From NCBI RefSeq assembly GCF_026339995.1, contig NZ_JAPEPT010000003.1:434001-498000 (forward strand): a stretch of DNA of 64,000 nt. Direction: 5' to 3'. Of the stretch, positions 8,424 to 19,733 are shown one piece after another (positions within the stretch are counted from its first letter, which is position 1; every line of letters starts with the position of its first letter). The notes beneath the pieces are model-generated. The model searched no databases. It had not been told where the DNA came from and saw nothing but the letters and a program-made list of their open reading frames with translations. The translations under genes and the position numbers were made by a program. The stretch is from Streptomyces sp. NBC_01481 (GTDB lineage: Bacteria; Actinomycetota; Actinomycetes; Streptomycetales; Streptomycetaceae).

Positions 8424-8795
8424 ATGACTGTCACCGCCGACGGGCCGGACTTCATCGCTCTGCAGGTGCGCGATGTCGAAGCGGCCGCCACCTTCTACGA
8501 GGAGCTGCTCGGGCTGCGCCGGGCTCCCCTCTCGCCGCCCGGCGCCGTGGTGTTCGCCACCGAGCCGGTTCCGTTCGCCGTCCGCGAGCCGCTGCCGGGA
8601 GTGGATCTCGGCTCAGTCGAGCGGCCCGGGCTCGGCGTCGCCCTGTGGTTCCCGACCACTGACGCGCAGGCTCTGCACGACAAGCTCCACGCCGCCGGGA
8701 TCCCCATCGCCAAGGCACCCGAGGACGGTCCGTTCGGCAGGATGTTCACGTTCGTCGGCCCCGAGGGCTACGCCATCACCACGCACGAAGGCTGA
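8424..8795 (+). CDS. VOC (glyoxalase/bleomycin resistance) family protein
   Basis: A 123-residue protein of one VOC fold (two beta-alpha-beta-beta-beta units): FIALQVRDVEAAATFYEELL opens the first unit and GVALWFPTTDAQALHDKLHA the second. The ATG at 8424 is chosen because gaggag (8413-8418) precedes it; an upstream in-frame start would place the operator inside the gene. Divergent from marR and probably under its control, it may bind or modify a toxic small molecule. Metal ligands typical of glyoxalase I are not obvious, so the reaction is unknown. The glycosylase gene follows after two bases. Confidence 0.85.
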   Translation: MTVTADGPDFIALQVRDVEAAATFYEELLGLRRAPLSPPGAVVFATEPVPFAVREPLPGVDLGSVERPGLGVALWFPTTDAQALHDKLHAAGIPIAKAPEDGPFGRMFTFVGPEGYAITTHEG

Positions 8796-8797
8796 CC

Positions 8798-9769
8798 ATG
8801 ACCGCCATCGCCATCACCCCGCGCGGGCCGTTCTCACTTGCGGCGAGCATGCGGTTCCTGGAGGGCTTTACACCCGCCGGGTACCGCGACGCCTCGGACG
8901 GCAGGGTGCTGCGCCTGGCCTTTCCCGCCGACGACGGCCGCTCGACGGTGGGCGCGGCGGTGAGGCAGGCACAGGGCTCGGAGGGCACCGTGCAGGCGGA
9001 TGTGACCGTGCTCGCCAGGGATCCGGGCAAGGACGGGACGGGCGCGGCATCCGCGGAATCGGACGGTGTGAGCGCGGTGCGGGCGCAACTGGCCCGCATC
9101 CTCTCGCTCGACGTCGACGGCAGCGGGTTCCCGCGGCTCGCCGAGGGCGATCCCGTCGTGGCCGAACTCATCGCGGCGTACCCGGGGTTGCGGCCGGTGT
9201 GTTTCTACTCGCCGTACGAGGCCGCGGCCTGGGCGGTCACCGGCCACCGCATCCGGATGGTCCAGGCCGCCGCGATCAAGGCCCGCATCGCCGAGGACCA
9301 TGGACAGCGCGTCGCCGTTGCCGGGGAGTCGCTGCACGCCTTCCCCACCCCGCTGGTCCTGCGCGGACTCAGCCGTGTTCCTGGCCTGCCCGAGACGAAG
9401 GTCGAACGGCTGCGTGCCCTCGCCGACGCGGCTCTCGCCGGTGATCTCGACGCCGCCCGGCTGCGCGCGATGCCAGGGGAAGACGCCCTTGCTCATCTGC
9501 GGACCCTGCCCGGCATCGGCCCCTTCTCTGCGGAGCTCATCCTCATCCGCGGCGCCGGACACCCCGACGTCTTCCCCCGCCATGAACGCCGGCTCCACGC
9601 CTCGATGGCCGAGGCCTACGGCCTCAGCGACCCCGACGCCTCCGATGTGCGCCGGCTCGCCGCAATCAGCGACCACTGGGCGCCCTACCGCAGTTGGGTC
9701 GCGCTCCTGCTGCGTACCCGCCCTGAGGAGCAGGCCGGGCCGGCAGCCCGCGGCCGGTCGGTGCGGTAG
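8798..9769 (+). CDS. DNA-3-methyladenine glycosylase 2 (AlkA-like)
   Basis: A 323-residue HhH-GPD protein with a GAAGG Shine-Dalgarno six bases before the ATG, co-transcribed with the VOC gene. The N-terminal part (1-130) is the AlkA-like beta domain. The helix-hairpin-helix LRTLPGIGPFSAELILIRGA lies about residues 233-252, followed by HPDVFPRHERRL. In AlkA the residue at the end of the PD.FP..D stretch is the catalytic Asp; here that position appears to be Glu (E263). It should remove alkylated purines from DNA in base-excision repair. Position in a MarR-controlled operon suggests a stress-inducible module. Whether the Glu is active cannot be judged from sequence. Confidence 0.85.
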   Translation: MTAIAITPRGPFSLAASMRFLEGFTPAGYRDASDGRVLRLAFPADDGRSTVGAAVRQAQGSEGTVQADVTVLARDPGKDGTGAASAESDGVSAVRAQLARILSLDVDGSGFPRLAEGDPVVAELIAAYPGLRPVCFYSPYEAAAWAVTGHRIRMVQAAAIKARIAEDHGQRVAVAGESLHAFPTPLVLRGLSRVPGLPETKVERLRALADAALAGDLDAARLRAMPGEDALAHLRTLPGIGPFSAELILIRGAGHPDVFPRHERRLHASMAEAYGLSDPDASDVRRLAAISDHWAPYRSWVALLLRTRPEEQAGPAARGRSVR

Positions 9770-9814
9770 GGCCCGCGGCGGTCAAGGTGCCGGCGGTGGC
9801 CTCGAACCAACAGC

Positions 9815-9848
9815 GACGCCCCCGGTGCTGTGCGAAACCGGGGGCGTC
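9815..9848. terminator. Bidirectional terminator between alkA-like gene and aceB
   Basis: A perfect 12-bp stem (GACGCCCCCGGT, 9815-9826, pairing with 9837-9848) with a 10-base loop lies between two convergent genes. It is GC-rich with no T-tract, as is usual in Streptomyces. Confidence 0.8.
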
Positions 9849-9867
9849 GTCGGGCGTACAGATAGAT

Positions 9868-11490
<1,623 letters not shown>

Positions 11491-11626
11491 GAGCTGTCAC
11501 TTCCTTCAGCGGGCGGTGCCTGACGGCCGCCGGGCGTGCGGTTACGGCACTCGGTGCCGCAAGAGCCGAGGTGCGGTCGCGGGCGCCGTCTGGGGTGTCG
11601 GGCGCTTCTGACCAGTGGATAGTAGT

Positions 11627-11659
11627 TTCCTCATGGTGGAAGTTCAATGGTTTGTTGAT
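11627..11659. promoter_or_regulatory. Paired inverted repeats upstream of aceB, putative AllR operators
   Basis: Repeat A is TTCC-N7-GGAA (11627-11641). Repeat B is TTCAA-N7-TTGAT (11643-11659), starting 16 bases later, on the same helix face to within about half a turn. The same two repeat types occur upstream of allantoinase. AllR is the likely binder (inference). Confidence 0.6.
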
Positions 11660-11707
11660 ATCGAGATTCTCTGGGTCGACAGACCATGGCGCTGAGTGCC
11701 ACGCCGT

Positions 11708-12325
11708 TCACTCAAGGTGCGCCAGATCCGCCGCCGTGTCGATGTCGTACGCCTCGGCCACATCGCCGCACTCGACCAGCGCGAGCGAGGACTCGTGTTC
11801 CTTGAGATAGGCGCGAGCGCCGCGGTCGCCGACCGCGCTCGCCGTGATCTCCTGCCAGTGCCCCGCGCCGAAGAGAACCGGATGGCCGCGCTCGCCTCGG
11901 TACGCGGCCGCCGCCAGCGACTGACGGGAGCGGTAGGCGGCCCGCACCCGGGCCACCGCCTCGGCGCCGATCCCCGGCTGGTCCACCAGCGAGACCAGCG
12001 CGGCGTCCGCCGCCGTGGCGGACAGCGACTGGAGACCCGCGCGCAGCGAAGAGCCCATGCCCTCCTCCCAGTCGGGGTTGTCGACCAGTACGCAGCCGGA
12101 CAGATCGGCCTCCTTGCGTACGCGGTCGGCAGCCGCACCCAAAACCACATGCACCGGAGCGCAGCCGCCCTCGCGCAGCGCGCGCACCGCGTGCTCGACC
12201 AGCGGCCTGCCCCGGTGCGTCAGCAGCGCCTTCGGGCGTCCGCCGAGCCGCCGCCCGCCGCCCGCGGCGAGCAGCAGTCCGGCGACGACCGGTTCCTTCG
12301 ATGGGTGGGGAAGTGGGTGTGCCAT
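11708..12325 (-). CDS. MobA/MocA-like nucleotidyltransferase
   Basis: A 205-residue NTP-transferase. It shows the LAAGGGRRLGGRPKALL nucleotide-binding opening (about 18-34) with the lysine of the LAAGxSxRxGxxK motif, a DNPDWEEGMGSSL segment and VDQPGI, all typical of molybdenum cofactor cytidylyl- or guanylyltransferases (MocA/MobA group). A good Shine-Dalgarno (aaggag) precedes the ATG. It could mature the molybdopterin cofactor of a xanthine dehydrogenase, which would fit a purine catabolism region, but no such dehydrogenase is in the window. It lies upstream of aceB on the same strand with 217 bases between them that contain aceB's own operators. Confidence 0.8.
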   Translation of the reverse strand: MAHPLPHPSKEPVVAGLLLAAGGGRRLGGRPKALLTHRGRPLVEHAVRALREGGCAPVHVVLGAAADRVRKEADLSGCVLVDNPDWEEGMGSSLRAGLQSLSATAADAALVSLVDQPGIGAEAVARVRAAYRSRQSLAAAAYRGERGHPVLFGAGHWQEITASAVGDRGARAYLKEHESSLALVECGDVAEAYDIDTAADLAHLE

Positions 12326-12491
12326 AAGGACTCCTTACCTCATAACCGGTCGAAGTGCCGAGCGATTCACCGCCCGCCGGCCGTGTTCCGCAACCGAGCG
12401 GGCGCCATCGGTCGTCCGACGTGGAGAGCGGGGCGAGCCTTGGATAGGGTGCCCTCCGATACTGAAGTTCGGCATGGGGGACGAGAGTTCG

Positions 12492-14378
<1,887 letters not shown>

Positions 14379-14497
14379 ATTCCGTCCGCGGAGTGGCGCG
14401 TACCGCATCGGATGGCGTAGCTTGCCCGCGACCCTCAGTGTCCGACCAACTGCTGACGGTCGTCGAACGGCCATAAGGACCTGCGAGGGGGCGGGCT

Positions 14498-14809
14498 TTG
14501 TTGCGGAGCGTGGGGCAGACGCGGGTGACAGTGAGTGGCGAGGACCATAGGGAGACGGAGCTGCGGGCTGCCGTCTCCCGGCTCCGCCGCGAACTGGCCG
14601 GTCATCCGGGCGAGTTCCCCGACCGGGGGATCGCCGAGGACGAACTGGCCGTGCTGGCCGCGATGGTGGCGGCGGGCGATCCCGAGATCCCCCGGATGCG
14701 GCGCTCGTTGCTGCTGATCGCCGGGGCGATCGGGTCGGTGAGTGCGCTGGCGCCCGGGCTGATGGCGGTGCGGGAGGCGGTCGACCTGTTCGGCGAGGTG
14801 CCGCGCTAG
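14498..14809 (+). CDS. Small DUF5955-like protein
   Basis: A 103-residue acidic helical protein with the segments ELRAAVSRLRRELAGHPGEF and RSLLLIAGAIGSVSALAPGL. This resembles the DUF5955 family found in actinobacteria, often near the ureide genes; the assignment is from memory. A TTG at 14498 is chosen because AGGGGG lies seven bases upstream; GTG codons at 14525 and 14531 are alternatives. The Leu/Ile/Ala-rich end might be an amphipathic or weakly membrane-associated helix. Function unknown. Confidence 0.7.
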   Translation: MLRSVGQTRVTVSGEDHRETELRAAVSRLRRELAGHPGEFPDRGIAEDELAVLAAMVAAGDPEIPRMRRSLLLIAGAIGSVSALAPGLMAVREAVDLFGEVPR

Positions 14810-14812
14810 GAC

Positions 14813-14846
14813 CTGTCCGGGAGTCTGCTGCTCAAACGCCGGACAG
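14813..14846. terminator. Hairpin between convergent DUF5955 and response regulator genes
   Basis: CTGTCCGG (14813-14820) pairs with CCGGACAG (14839-14846). The right arm and loop contain CTCAAACGCCGGAC, a fragment of the intergenic repeat described at 23.4, 36.4, 49.8 and 61.8 kb. Confidence 0.6.
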
Positions 14847-14864
14847 GCTGAAAACGGGACGGGC

Positions 14865-15497
14865 TCAGCCGCGGATCAGACGGCGGGATCTCGCCGTTGC
14901 CACCGCGGACGTTCGCGAGTCCACCCCCAACTTCGCGTAAATGTGCACCAGATGGGACTTCACCGTCGCCTGGCTCAGGAACAGCTCCTTGCTGATCTGC
15001 AGATTCGACAGTCCGTCCCCCACCAGCTGCAGCACCTCCAGCTCCCGCTTCGTCAGCGCCTCCGACGGCGTCCGCATCCGGTCCATCAGCCGGTGCGCCA
15101 CGGCCGGGGCGAGCGCCGACCGGCCCGCTGCCGCCGTACGGACCGCCGCGGCCAGTTCCTCCGGGGGCGCGTCCTTGAGGAGGTAGCCCGCCGCGCCCGC
15201 CTCCACCGCCGCCAGGATGTCCGCGTCCGTGTCGTACGTCGTGAGGACCAGCACGCGCGGCGCGTCCGGGAGCGCGCTGATCGCCGCTGTCGCCTCGGAT
15301 CCGTACATGCCCGGGCCGAACTGAAGGTCCATCAGCACCACGTCGACACCGCCCGCCGCGGCCCGGACCACGGCCAGTTCCGCCGTGGCCGCCTCCGCGA
15401 CGACGGCGAAGTCGGGCTCGGTGTCGAGAACCGCCCGCAGCCCCGCCCGTACGACGGGATGGTCGTCGGCGAGCAGCAGGCGGATCGGTGCCTTCAT
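14865..15497 (-). CDS. LuxR/NarL family response regulator
   Basis: A 210-residue response regulator. The receiver has D11-D12, phosphoacceptor D57 (VVLMDLQF), T86 and K108; the C-terminal LuxR HTH begins at TKRELEVLQLVGDGLSNLQI (about 145-165) and continues QATVKSHLVHIYAKLGV. The ATG at 15497 overlaps the stop of the histidine kinase gene as ATGA, so the pair is translationally coupled. The divergent ABC exporter genes are its likely targets. Confidence 0.93.
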   Translation of the reverse strand: MKAPIRLLLADDHPVVRAGLRAVLDTEPDFAVVAEAATAELAVVRAAAGGVDVVLMDLQFGPGMYGSEATAAISALPDAPRVLVLTTYDTDADILAAVEAGAAGYLLKDAPPEELAAAVRTAAAGRSALAPAVAHRLMDRMRTPSEALTKRELEVLQLVGDGLSNLQISKELFLSQATVKSHLVHIYAKLGVDSRTSAVATARSRRLIRG

Positions 15498-16678
15498 GCG
15501 GAGACCTGCGCGGGAAGGGGCAGTGTCAGCGCGACCGCCGTGCCCTGGCCCGGGGCCGACTCCACGCTGAGCGTTCCGCCGAGCGACCGCGCCCGCGAAC
15601 GCATCGCGGGCAGCCCGAAACCGCCGTCCCCGTGCGGCACCGGCGCCGCGGTCGTGGGGTCGAAGCCCCGGCCGTCGTCGACCACATCGAGCGAGACCGA
15701 GGTGTCCATGAAGCTGAGCGTGATCTCGGCCCGGCCCGCTGCGGCATGGCGCACGGTGTTGGCGAGCGCCGACTGCGCGGTACGCAGCAGGGCGACCTCG
15801 TACGGAGTGGGCAGCTCGACAGGCATACCGCTGATGCCGAACTGGACGGCGGGCCCGGGCGCCGTGGCGCACAGCCGCTGAAGTGCCCCGGCCAGCGAGC
15901 CGTGCTCCAGGTCGGGCGGCGTCAGGGCGCGTACGAAACGGCGTGCCTCGGCGAGGTTGTCCTGGGCGGCCCGCCTGGCCCGGCGTACATGCGCGGCGGC
16001 CGGAGCGCCTTCGGGCAGGGTCCGCTCGGCGGCGCGCAGCAGCAGCTGGATGCTGGACAGCCCCTGGGCGAGGGTGTCGTGGATCTCCCGGGCCAGCCGC
16101 TCACGTTCGGCCAGCACCCCGGCCTGGTGCTCCGCCTCGGCGAGCTCCGCCCGGGTGGAGACCAGTTCCTCGATGAGCTCGCGCCGGCTCTCGCTCTCCC
16201 GGTACAGCGCGCGATAGCCGAGCACGGTGGCGACGGCGACGGCCGCGCCGAGCAGCGGTCCGATGAAGGTGCCCGGAGTGATCGTCCTGCCGTGCAGCAG
16301 GAAGCTCCCGATGGCCGCGGCCGCGGTCACGGCGACCGCGGGCAGCCCCCAGCGCACCGGCAGCAGGTGCAGCAGCAAGAAGTACAGCGGGAAGGCGGCC
16401 CACAGGCCGTCGGGGGAGAGGGCGAGCAGCGCCAGCCAGGCCGCCCCGAGTGCGGACAGCCAGAGCGCGGCGGCGCGCGGTGAGCGGTGCACGGCCGGGC
16501 TCAGCACACCGGCCGCGTACACCGCGGCCATCACGGCGGCGGCCGCCACGACGGCGTAGGCGTGCGGGGTGCCGTCCGACAGGGCCCGTATCGCGGCGAG
16601 CGTGAGCAGCCCGGCCAGCAGCGCGTGCAGGCACAGGCGCAGCACGCGCAGGACGGGGGTGAGGGGGCGGGAATCCAT
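15494..16678 (-). CDS. NarL-type sensor histidine kinase (HisKA_3)
   Basis: A 394-residue membrane kinase with about five to six hydrophobic segments in residues 10-155 and almost no extracellular loops, which suggests sensing within or near the membrane. The dimerisation/phosphoacceptor box is LAREIHDTLAQG with H200. The ATPase has an N box (ALANTVRHA, N307), DDGRGFD (334-340) and a G2 region. The start MDSRPLTP at 16678 is preferred over upstream codons because a TACGCT -10 box lies ten bases upstream. It is divergent from an ABC transporter operon, the usual design for a drug- or peptide-sensing exporter. Confidence 0.92.
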   Translation of the reverse strand: MDSRPLTPVLRVLRLCLHALLAGLLTLAAIRALSDGTPHAYAVVAAAAVMAAVYAAGVLSPAVHRSPRAAALWLSALGAAWLALLALSPDGLWAAFPLYFLLLHLLPVRWGLPAVAVTAAAAIGSFLLHGRTITPGTFIGPLLGAAVAVATVLGYRALYRESESRRELIEELVSTRAELAEAEHQAGVLAERERLAREIHDTLAQGLSSIQLLLRAAERTLPEGAPAAAHVRRARRAAQDNLAEARRFVRALTPPDLEHGSLAGALQRLCATAPGPAVQFGISGMPVELPTPYEVALLRTAQSALANTVRHAAAGRAEITLSFMDTSVSLDVVDDGRGFDPTTAAPVPHGDGGFGLPAMRSRARSLGGTLSVESAPGQGTAVALTLPLPAQVSA

Positions 16679-16687
16679 GGTCGTCCC

Positions 16688-16731
16688 AGCGTAAGGGGGG
16701 TGCGCGGGCGCGAGGTCAATCAAAAGATTGA
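16688..16731. promoter_or_regulatory. Divergent promoter region with inverted repeat between HK and ABC exporter
   Basis: An inverted repeat TCAATC-AAAA-GATTGA (16716-16731) is the candidate response-regulator site. On the minus strand a TTGACC box (16719-16714) overlaps it, with TACGCT (16693-16688) as -10 about 20 bases downstream, giving the kinase operon an almost leaderless transcript. The exporter ATG is 57 bases to the right. Confidence 0.55.
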
Positions 16732-16788
16732 TGTGAGTACGCACCGCGGCGCGATGTTCGCGAGGGCCTCGCCCCCGAGGCTGGGCCC

Positions 16789-17868
16789 ATGTTCGTCGCA
16801 TGGAGAGATCTGCGGTTCGCCAGGGGCCGGTTCGCCCTGATGGGCACCGTGGTCGTGCTGATCACGCTGCTTGTGGGGCTGCTGTCGGGACTGACCGCCG
16901 GGCTGGCCCGGGAGAACACCTCGGCCGTCACCGGCCTGCCCGCCGACCACATCGCCTTCGCCGCCCCGCCCGGCGGTCGACCGGTGTCCTTCACCAACTC
17001 GTCCGTGAACGAGGGCCAGTGGGCGAAGTGGGCGAGGCAGCCCGACGTCACCGGAGCCCACCCCCTCGGCATCCGTACGCTGAACGCCGCCGCCGGGGAC
17101 CGTAGCGCCGCCGTGTCGTCCTTCGGCGTGGAGCCCGACTCCGGGCTCGCACCGCGGGGCCTCGCGCCGGGCCGTGTCGTCCTCTCCGGGAAGGCGGCCG
17201 AGGAGCTGGGCGTCGGCGCGGGCGACCGGGTCAGGATCGGCGGCCTGGAGGAGACGGTCGCGGCGGTCGAAGGCGATGCCTCCTTCAGCCACACGCCGGT
17301 GGTGTGGACGGCGCTCGACGACTGGCAGCGGATCGGGAACTCCGGCACCACGACGCAGGAACAGGCCACCGTCATCGCACTCACGACAGCGAACGGCGCG
17401 CACCTCGCCGCCGCCGACAAGGCCGCCGGTACGAAGACGCTCGGCGTCGAGGAGGCGCTGACCGCGATCGGCTCCTACCAGGCCGAGAACGGCTCGCTGC
17501 AGTTGATGCGCGGCTTCCTCTTCGTGATCAGCGCGCTGGTCACGGGAGCCTTCTTCACCGTCTGGACGATCCAGCGCAGCGCCGACATCGCCGTACTGAA
17601 GGCGCTCGGCGCCTCGACGTCGTATCTGCTCAAGGACGCGCTGGGGCAGGCGGTGACGATGCTGGCCGCCGGAACGCTCCTCGGTACGGCTCTGGCCGCC
17701 GTGATCGGCGCGCTGATCAGCGGCGGTGACGTGCCGTTCGAACTGGCCGCGCCGACCGTGCTGCTGCCCGCCGCCGTGATGATCGTCCTCGGCGTCCTCG
17801 GCGCGGCCCTGTCCATCCGGCGGATCACCGCCGTCGATCCTCTGACCGCCCTCGGGAGCGCCCGATGA
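16789..17868 (+). CDS. ABC transporter permease, FtsX/MacB type
   Basis: A 359-residue permease. One membrane helix near the N-terminus (about 17-40) is followed by an extracellular region of about 200 residues, then three helices (about 240-265, 285-315 and 325-345), the four-helix FtsX-like topology. The outer domain has the usual GRVVLSGKAAEELGVGAGDR-type beta module. It ends with RRITAVDPLTALGSAR, the conserved C-terminal signature of this permease group. Its stop overlaps the ATPase start. It should form an exporter dimer with the next gene product for peptides or drugs. Confidence 0.9.
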   Translation: MFVAWRDLRFARGRFALMGTVVVLITLLVGLLSGLTAGLARENTSAVTGLPADHIAFAAPPGGRPVSFTNSSVNEGQWAKWARQPDVTGAHPLGIRTLNAAAGDRSAAVSSFGVEPDSGLAPRGLAPGRVVLSGKAAEELGVGAGDRVRIGGLEETVAAVEGDASFSHTPVVWTALDDWQRIGNSGTTTQEQATVIALTTANGAHLAAADKAAGTKTLGVEEALTAIGSYQAENGSLQLMRGFLFVISALVTGAFFTVWTIQRSADIAVLKALGASTSYLLKDALGQAVTMLAAGTLLGTALAAVIGALISGGDVPFELAAPTVLLPAAVMIVLGVLGAALSIRRITAVDPLTALGSAR

Positions 17869-18557
17869 CCGCTGCGAACCTGCTGCTCGACGACGTGACC
17901 CTGACCTACCCCGACGGCGACGGTCGGCTCACCGCGCTGGACTCCGTATCGCTGGAGGTCACGGCGGGCTCGCTCACCGCCGTCGTCGGCCCGTCCGGCT
18001 CCGGGAAGTCGAGCCTGCTGGCGGTCGCGGCGACCCTGGTCACCCCCGACCGGGGCAGGGTCGTCGTCGACGGTACGGACACGGCGGGCCTGGACCGGGC
18101 GGGCCAGGCCGCGCTGCGGCGCGAGCGCATCGGCATCGTCTTCCAGCAGCCCAATCTGCTGCCGTCCCTGACGGCGGCCGAGCAGCTCCAGGTGATGGCC
18201 CATCTGTCCGGGCACAGCCCGCGCGAGGCGCGGGCCGGCGCCCTGGAGCTGTTGAACGCGGTCGGCCTCGCCCGCGAGGCGCACCGCCGTCCGCACCAGC
18301 TCTCGGGCGGACAGCGCCAGCGCGTGAACATCGCCCGGGCGCTGATGAACGAGCCCGCCGTCCTGCTGGTCGACGAGCCGACGAGCGCCCTGGACCATGA
18401 ACGGGGCGCGGCGATACTGGACTTGCTGGGCGCCCTGACCCGGGAGAGGGGGACGGCGACCGTACTGGTCACCCACGACCGGGCACACCTGGAGCGGACG
18501 GACCGCACCGTCACGATGGCGGACGGGAGGCTCGCGGCGCTGCCGGTGGCGAGCTGA
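17865..18557 (+). CDS. ABC transporter ATP-binding protein, MacB/LolD type
   Basis: A 230-residue ATPase starting in an ATGA overlap with the permease gene. Walker A is GPSGSGKS (42-49), the Q-loop is FQQPNLLPSLT, the ABC signature LSGGQRQR, Walker B LLVDEPTSALD, and the H-loop VTHD. It energises the FtsX-like permease encoded before it. The divergent two-component genes probably control its expression. Confidence 0.95.
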   Translation: MTAANLLLDDVTLTYPDGDGRLTALDSVSLEVTAGSLTAVVGPSGSGKSSLLAVAATLVTPDRGRVVVDGTDTAGLDRAGQAALRRERIGIVFQQPNLLPSLTAAEQLQVMAHLSGHSPREARAGALELLNAVGLAREAHRRPHQLSGGQRQRVNIARALMNEPAVLLVDEPTSALDHERGAAILDLLGALTRERGTATVLVTHDRAHLERTDRTVTMADGRLAALPVAS

Positions 18558-18578
18558 GCCGCCCCCCCCACGACTGTC

Positions 18579-18998
18579 TCAGAGAGAGATGCGGCGCTCG
18601 TCCGCCGCGATGGGGACGTCGTTGATGCTCGCGTATCGGCGCCGCATCAGACCGTTCTCGTCGAACTCCCAGTTCTCGTTGCCGTAGCTGCGGAACCACC
18701 GGTCCTCGTCATTGCGCCACTCGTACTCGAAGCGGACCGCGATGCGGTTGTCGGTGAAGGCCCACAGCTCCTTGCGAAGGCGGTAGTCCAGCTCGTACTG
18801 CCACTTCTCGCGCAGGAACTCGACGATCTCCGCACGCCCAGACAGGAACACATCGCGGTTGCGCCACTCTGAGTCCTCGGTATAGGCGAGGGCGACCCGC
18901 TCGGGGTCCCGGCTGTTCCAGGCGTCCTCGGCCGCCCGGACCTTCTGCTGGGCGGTCTCGGCGGTGAACGGCGGGACGGGCAGCCTCTTCGCAGTCAT
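18579..18998 (-). CDS. Nuclear transport factor 2-like protein (DUF1348)
   Basis: A 139-residue protein of the DUF1348/NTF2-like group: [20 protein letters not shown] opens the cone-shaped fold and [39 protein letters not shown] and the ending YASINDVPI are characteristic. The ATG at 18998 follows AGGGGA; a longer in-frame start would run over the operator. It is divergent from a tetR gene with two shared palindromes. Members of this family are often under TetR control and related to oxidative or electrophile stress, but the reaction is unknown. Confidence 0.9.
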   Translation of the reverse strand: MTAKRLPVPPFTAETAQQKVRAAEDAWNSRDPERVALAYTEDSEWRNRDVFLSGRAEIVEFLREKWQYELDYRLRKELWAFTDNRIAVRFEYEWRNDEDRWFRSYGNENWEFDENGLMRRRYASINDVPIAADERRISL

Positions 18999-19019
18999 GG
19001 ATATCCCCTTCGGAAGGGA

Positions 19020-19071
19020 GAGAACGTACGTTCTCCCCGGTGTGCAGTAGCGTAGGAGAACGGTGATTCTC
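19020..19071. promoter_or_regulatory. Two TetR operators
   Basis: GAGAACGTACGTTCTC (19020-19035) is a perfect 16-bp palindrome. GAGAACGGTGATTCTC (19056-19071) keeps the outer arms (GAGAA/TTCTC). Their starts are 36 bases apart, and they sit between the NTF2-like gene and tetR, so one regulator probably controls both genes. Confidence 0.8.
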
Positions 19072-19090
19072 ACGCAAGGCGAGGGCTGAC

Positions 19091-19657
19091 ATGGAAGCCG
19101 CAGTACTTCAGACCCGCGTGCTCGACGCAGCCGAGACGCTTCTGTACGGGCGAGGGCTGCAGACGGTCGGGATGGACGAGATCCGCAACGAGTCCGGGGT
19201 GTCCCTCAAGCGTCTCTACCAGCTCTTTCCCTCCAAGGAGCGGCTGGTGGAGGCGTATCTGCGCCGGCGTGACGCACGCTGGCGGGCCTCGCTGGCGAGC
19301 CATGTCGACGCCCTGCCCGCGGACGCTGCGGACGAGAATCAAGTCCTCGCCGTCTTCGACTGGCTGCAGTCGTGGTTCGAGGAACCCGACTTCCGCGGCT
19401 GCGCCTTCGTCAACTCCTTCGGGGAGCTGGGCGCCACATCGGACGCGGTGGCGGCCGCGGCCCGCGATCATGTCGACGCGCTACGGAGCTATCTCGCGGG
19501 CCTGGTGACCGCCGCGGGCCGTCCCGCCTCGCTGGCCGAGCCTCTCCTGCTGCTGGTGGAGGGCGCGATCACGACGGCCGCGATCACGGGTAGCAGCGCG
19601 ACGGCGGGGCAGGCCAAGGAGGCCGCCCGAGTGCTGCTTGAGGCGGCTCGCTCGTAG
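19091..19657 (+). CDS. TetR family transcriptional regulator
   Basis: A 188-residue regulator. The N-terminal HTH spans about residues 5-50 ([20 protein letters not shown] then [20 protein letters not shown]). The C-terminal ligand domain contains the conserved [13 protein letters not shown] segment of the group that regulates NTF2-like and oxidoreductase neighbours. It faces the divergent NTF2-like gene across two GAGAAC palindromes and is followed by a terminator shared with allR. Confidence 0.93.
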   Translation: MEAAVLQTRVLDAAETLLYGRGLQTVGMDEIRNESGVSLKRLYQLFPSKERLVEAYLRRRDARWRASLASHVDALPADAADENQVLAVFDWLQSWFEEPDFRGCAFVNSFGELGATSDAVAAAARDHVDALRSYLAGLVTAAGRPASLAEPLLLLVEGAITTAAITGSSATAGQAKEAARVLLEAARS

Positions 19658-19673
19658 GGCATGGAAAGCCGAA

Positions 19674-19712
19674 CGCCCCGCTCCTGCGGCAACGAGCCGG
19701 GGGAGCGGGGCG
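19674..19712. terminator. Terminator between convergent tetR and allR
   Basis: CGCCCCGCTCC (19674-19684) pairs perfectly with GGAGCGGGGCG (19702-19712) over a 17-base loop. It can serve both genes. Confidence 0.75.
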
Positions 19713-19733
19713 CGGGTGGTGTCCCTTGAGGGA

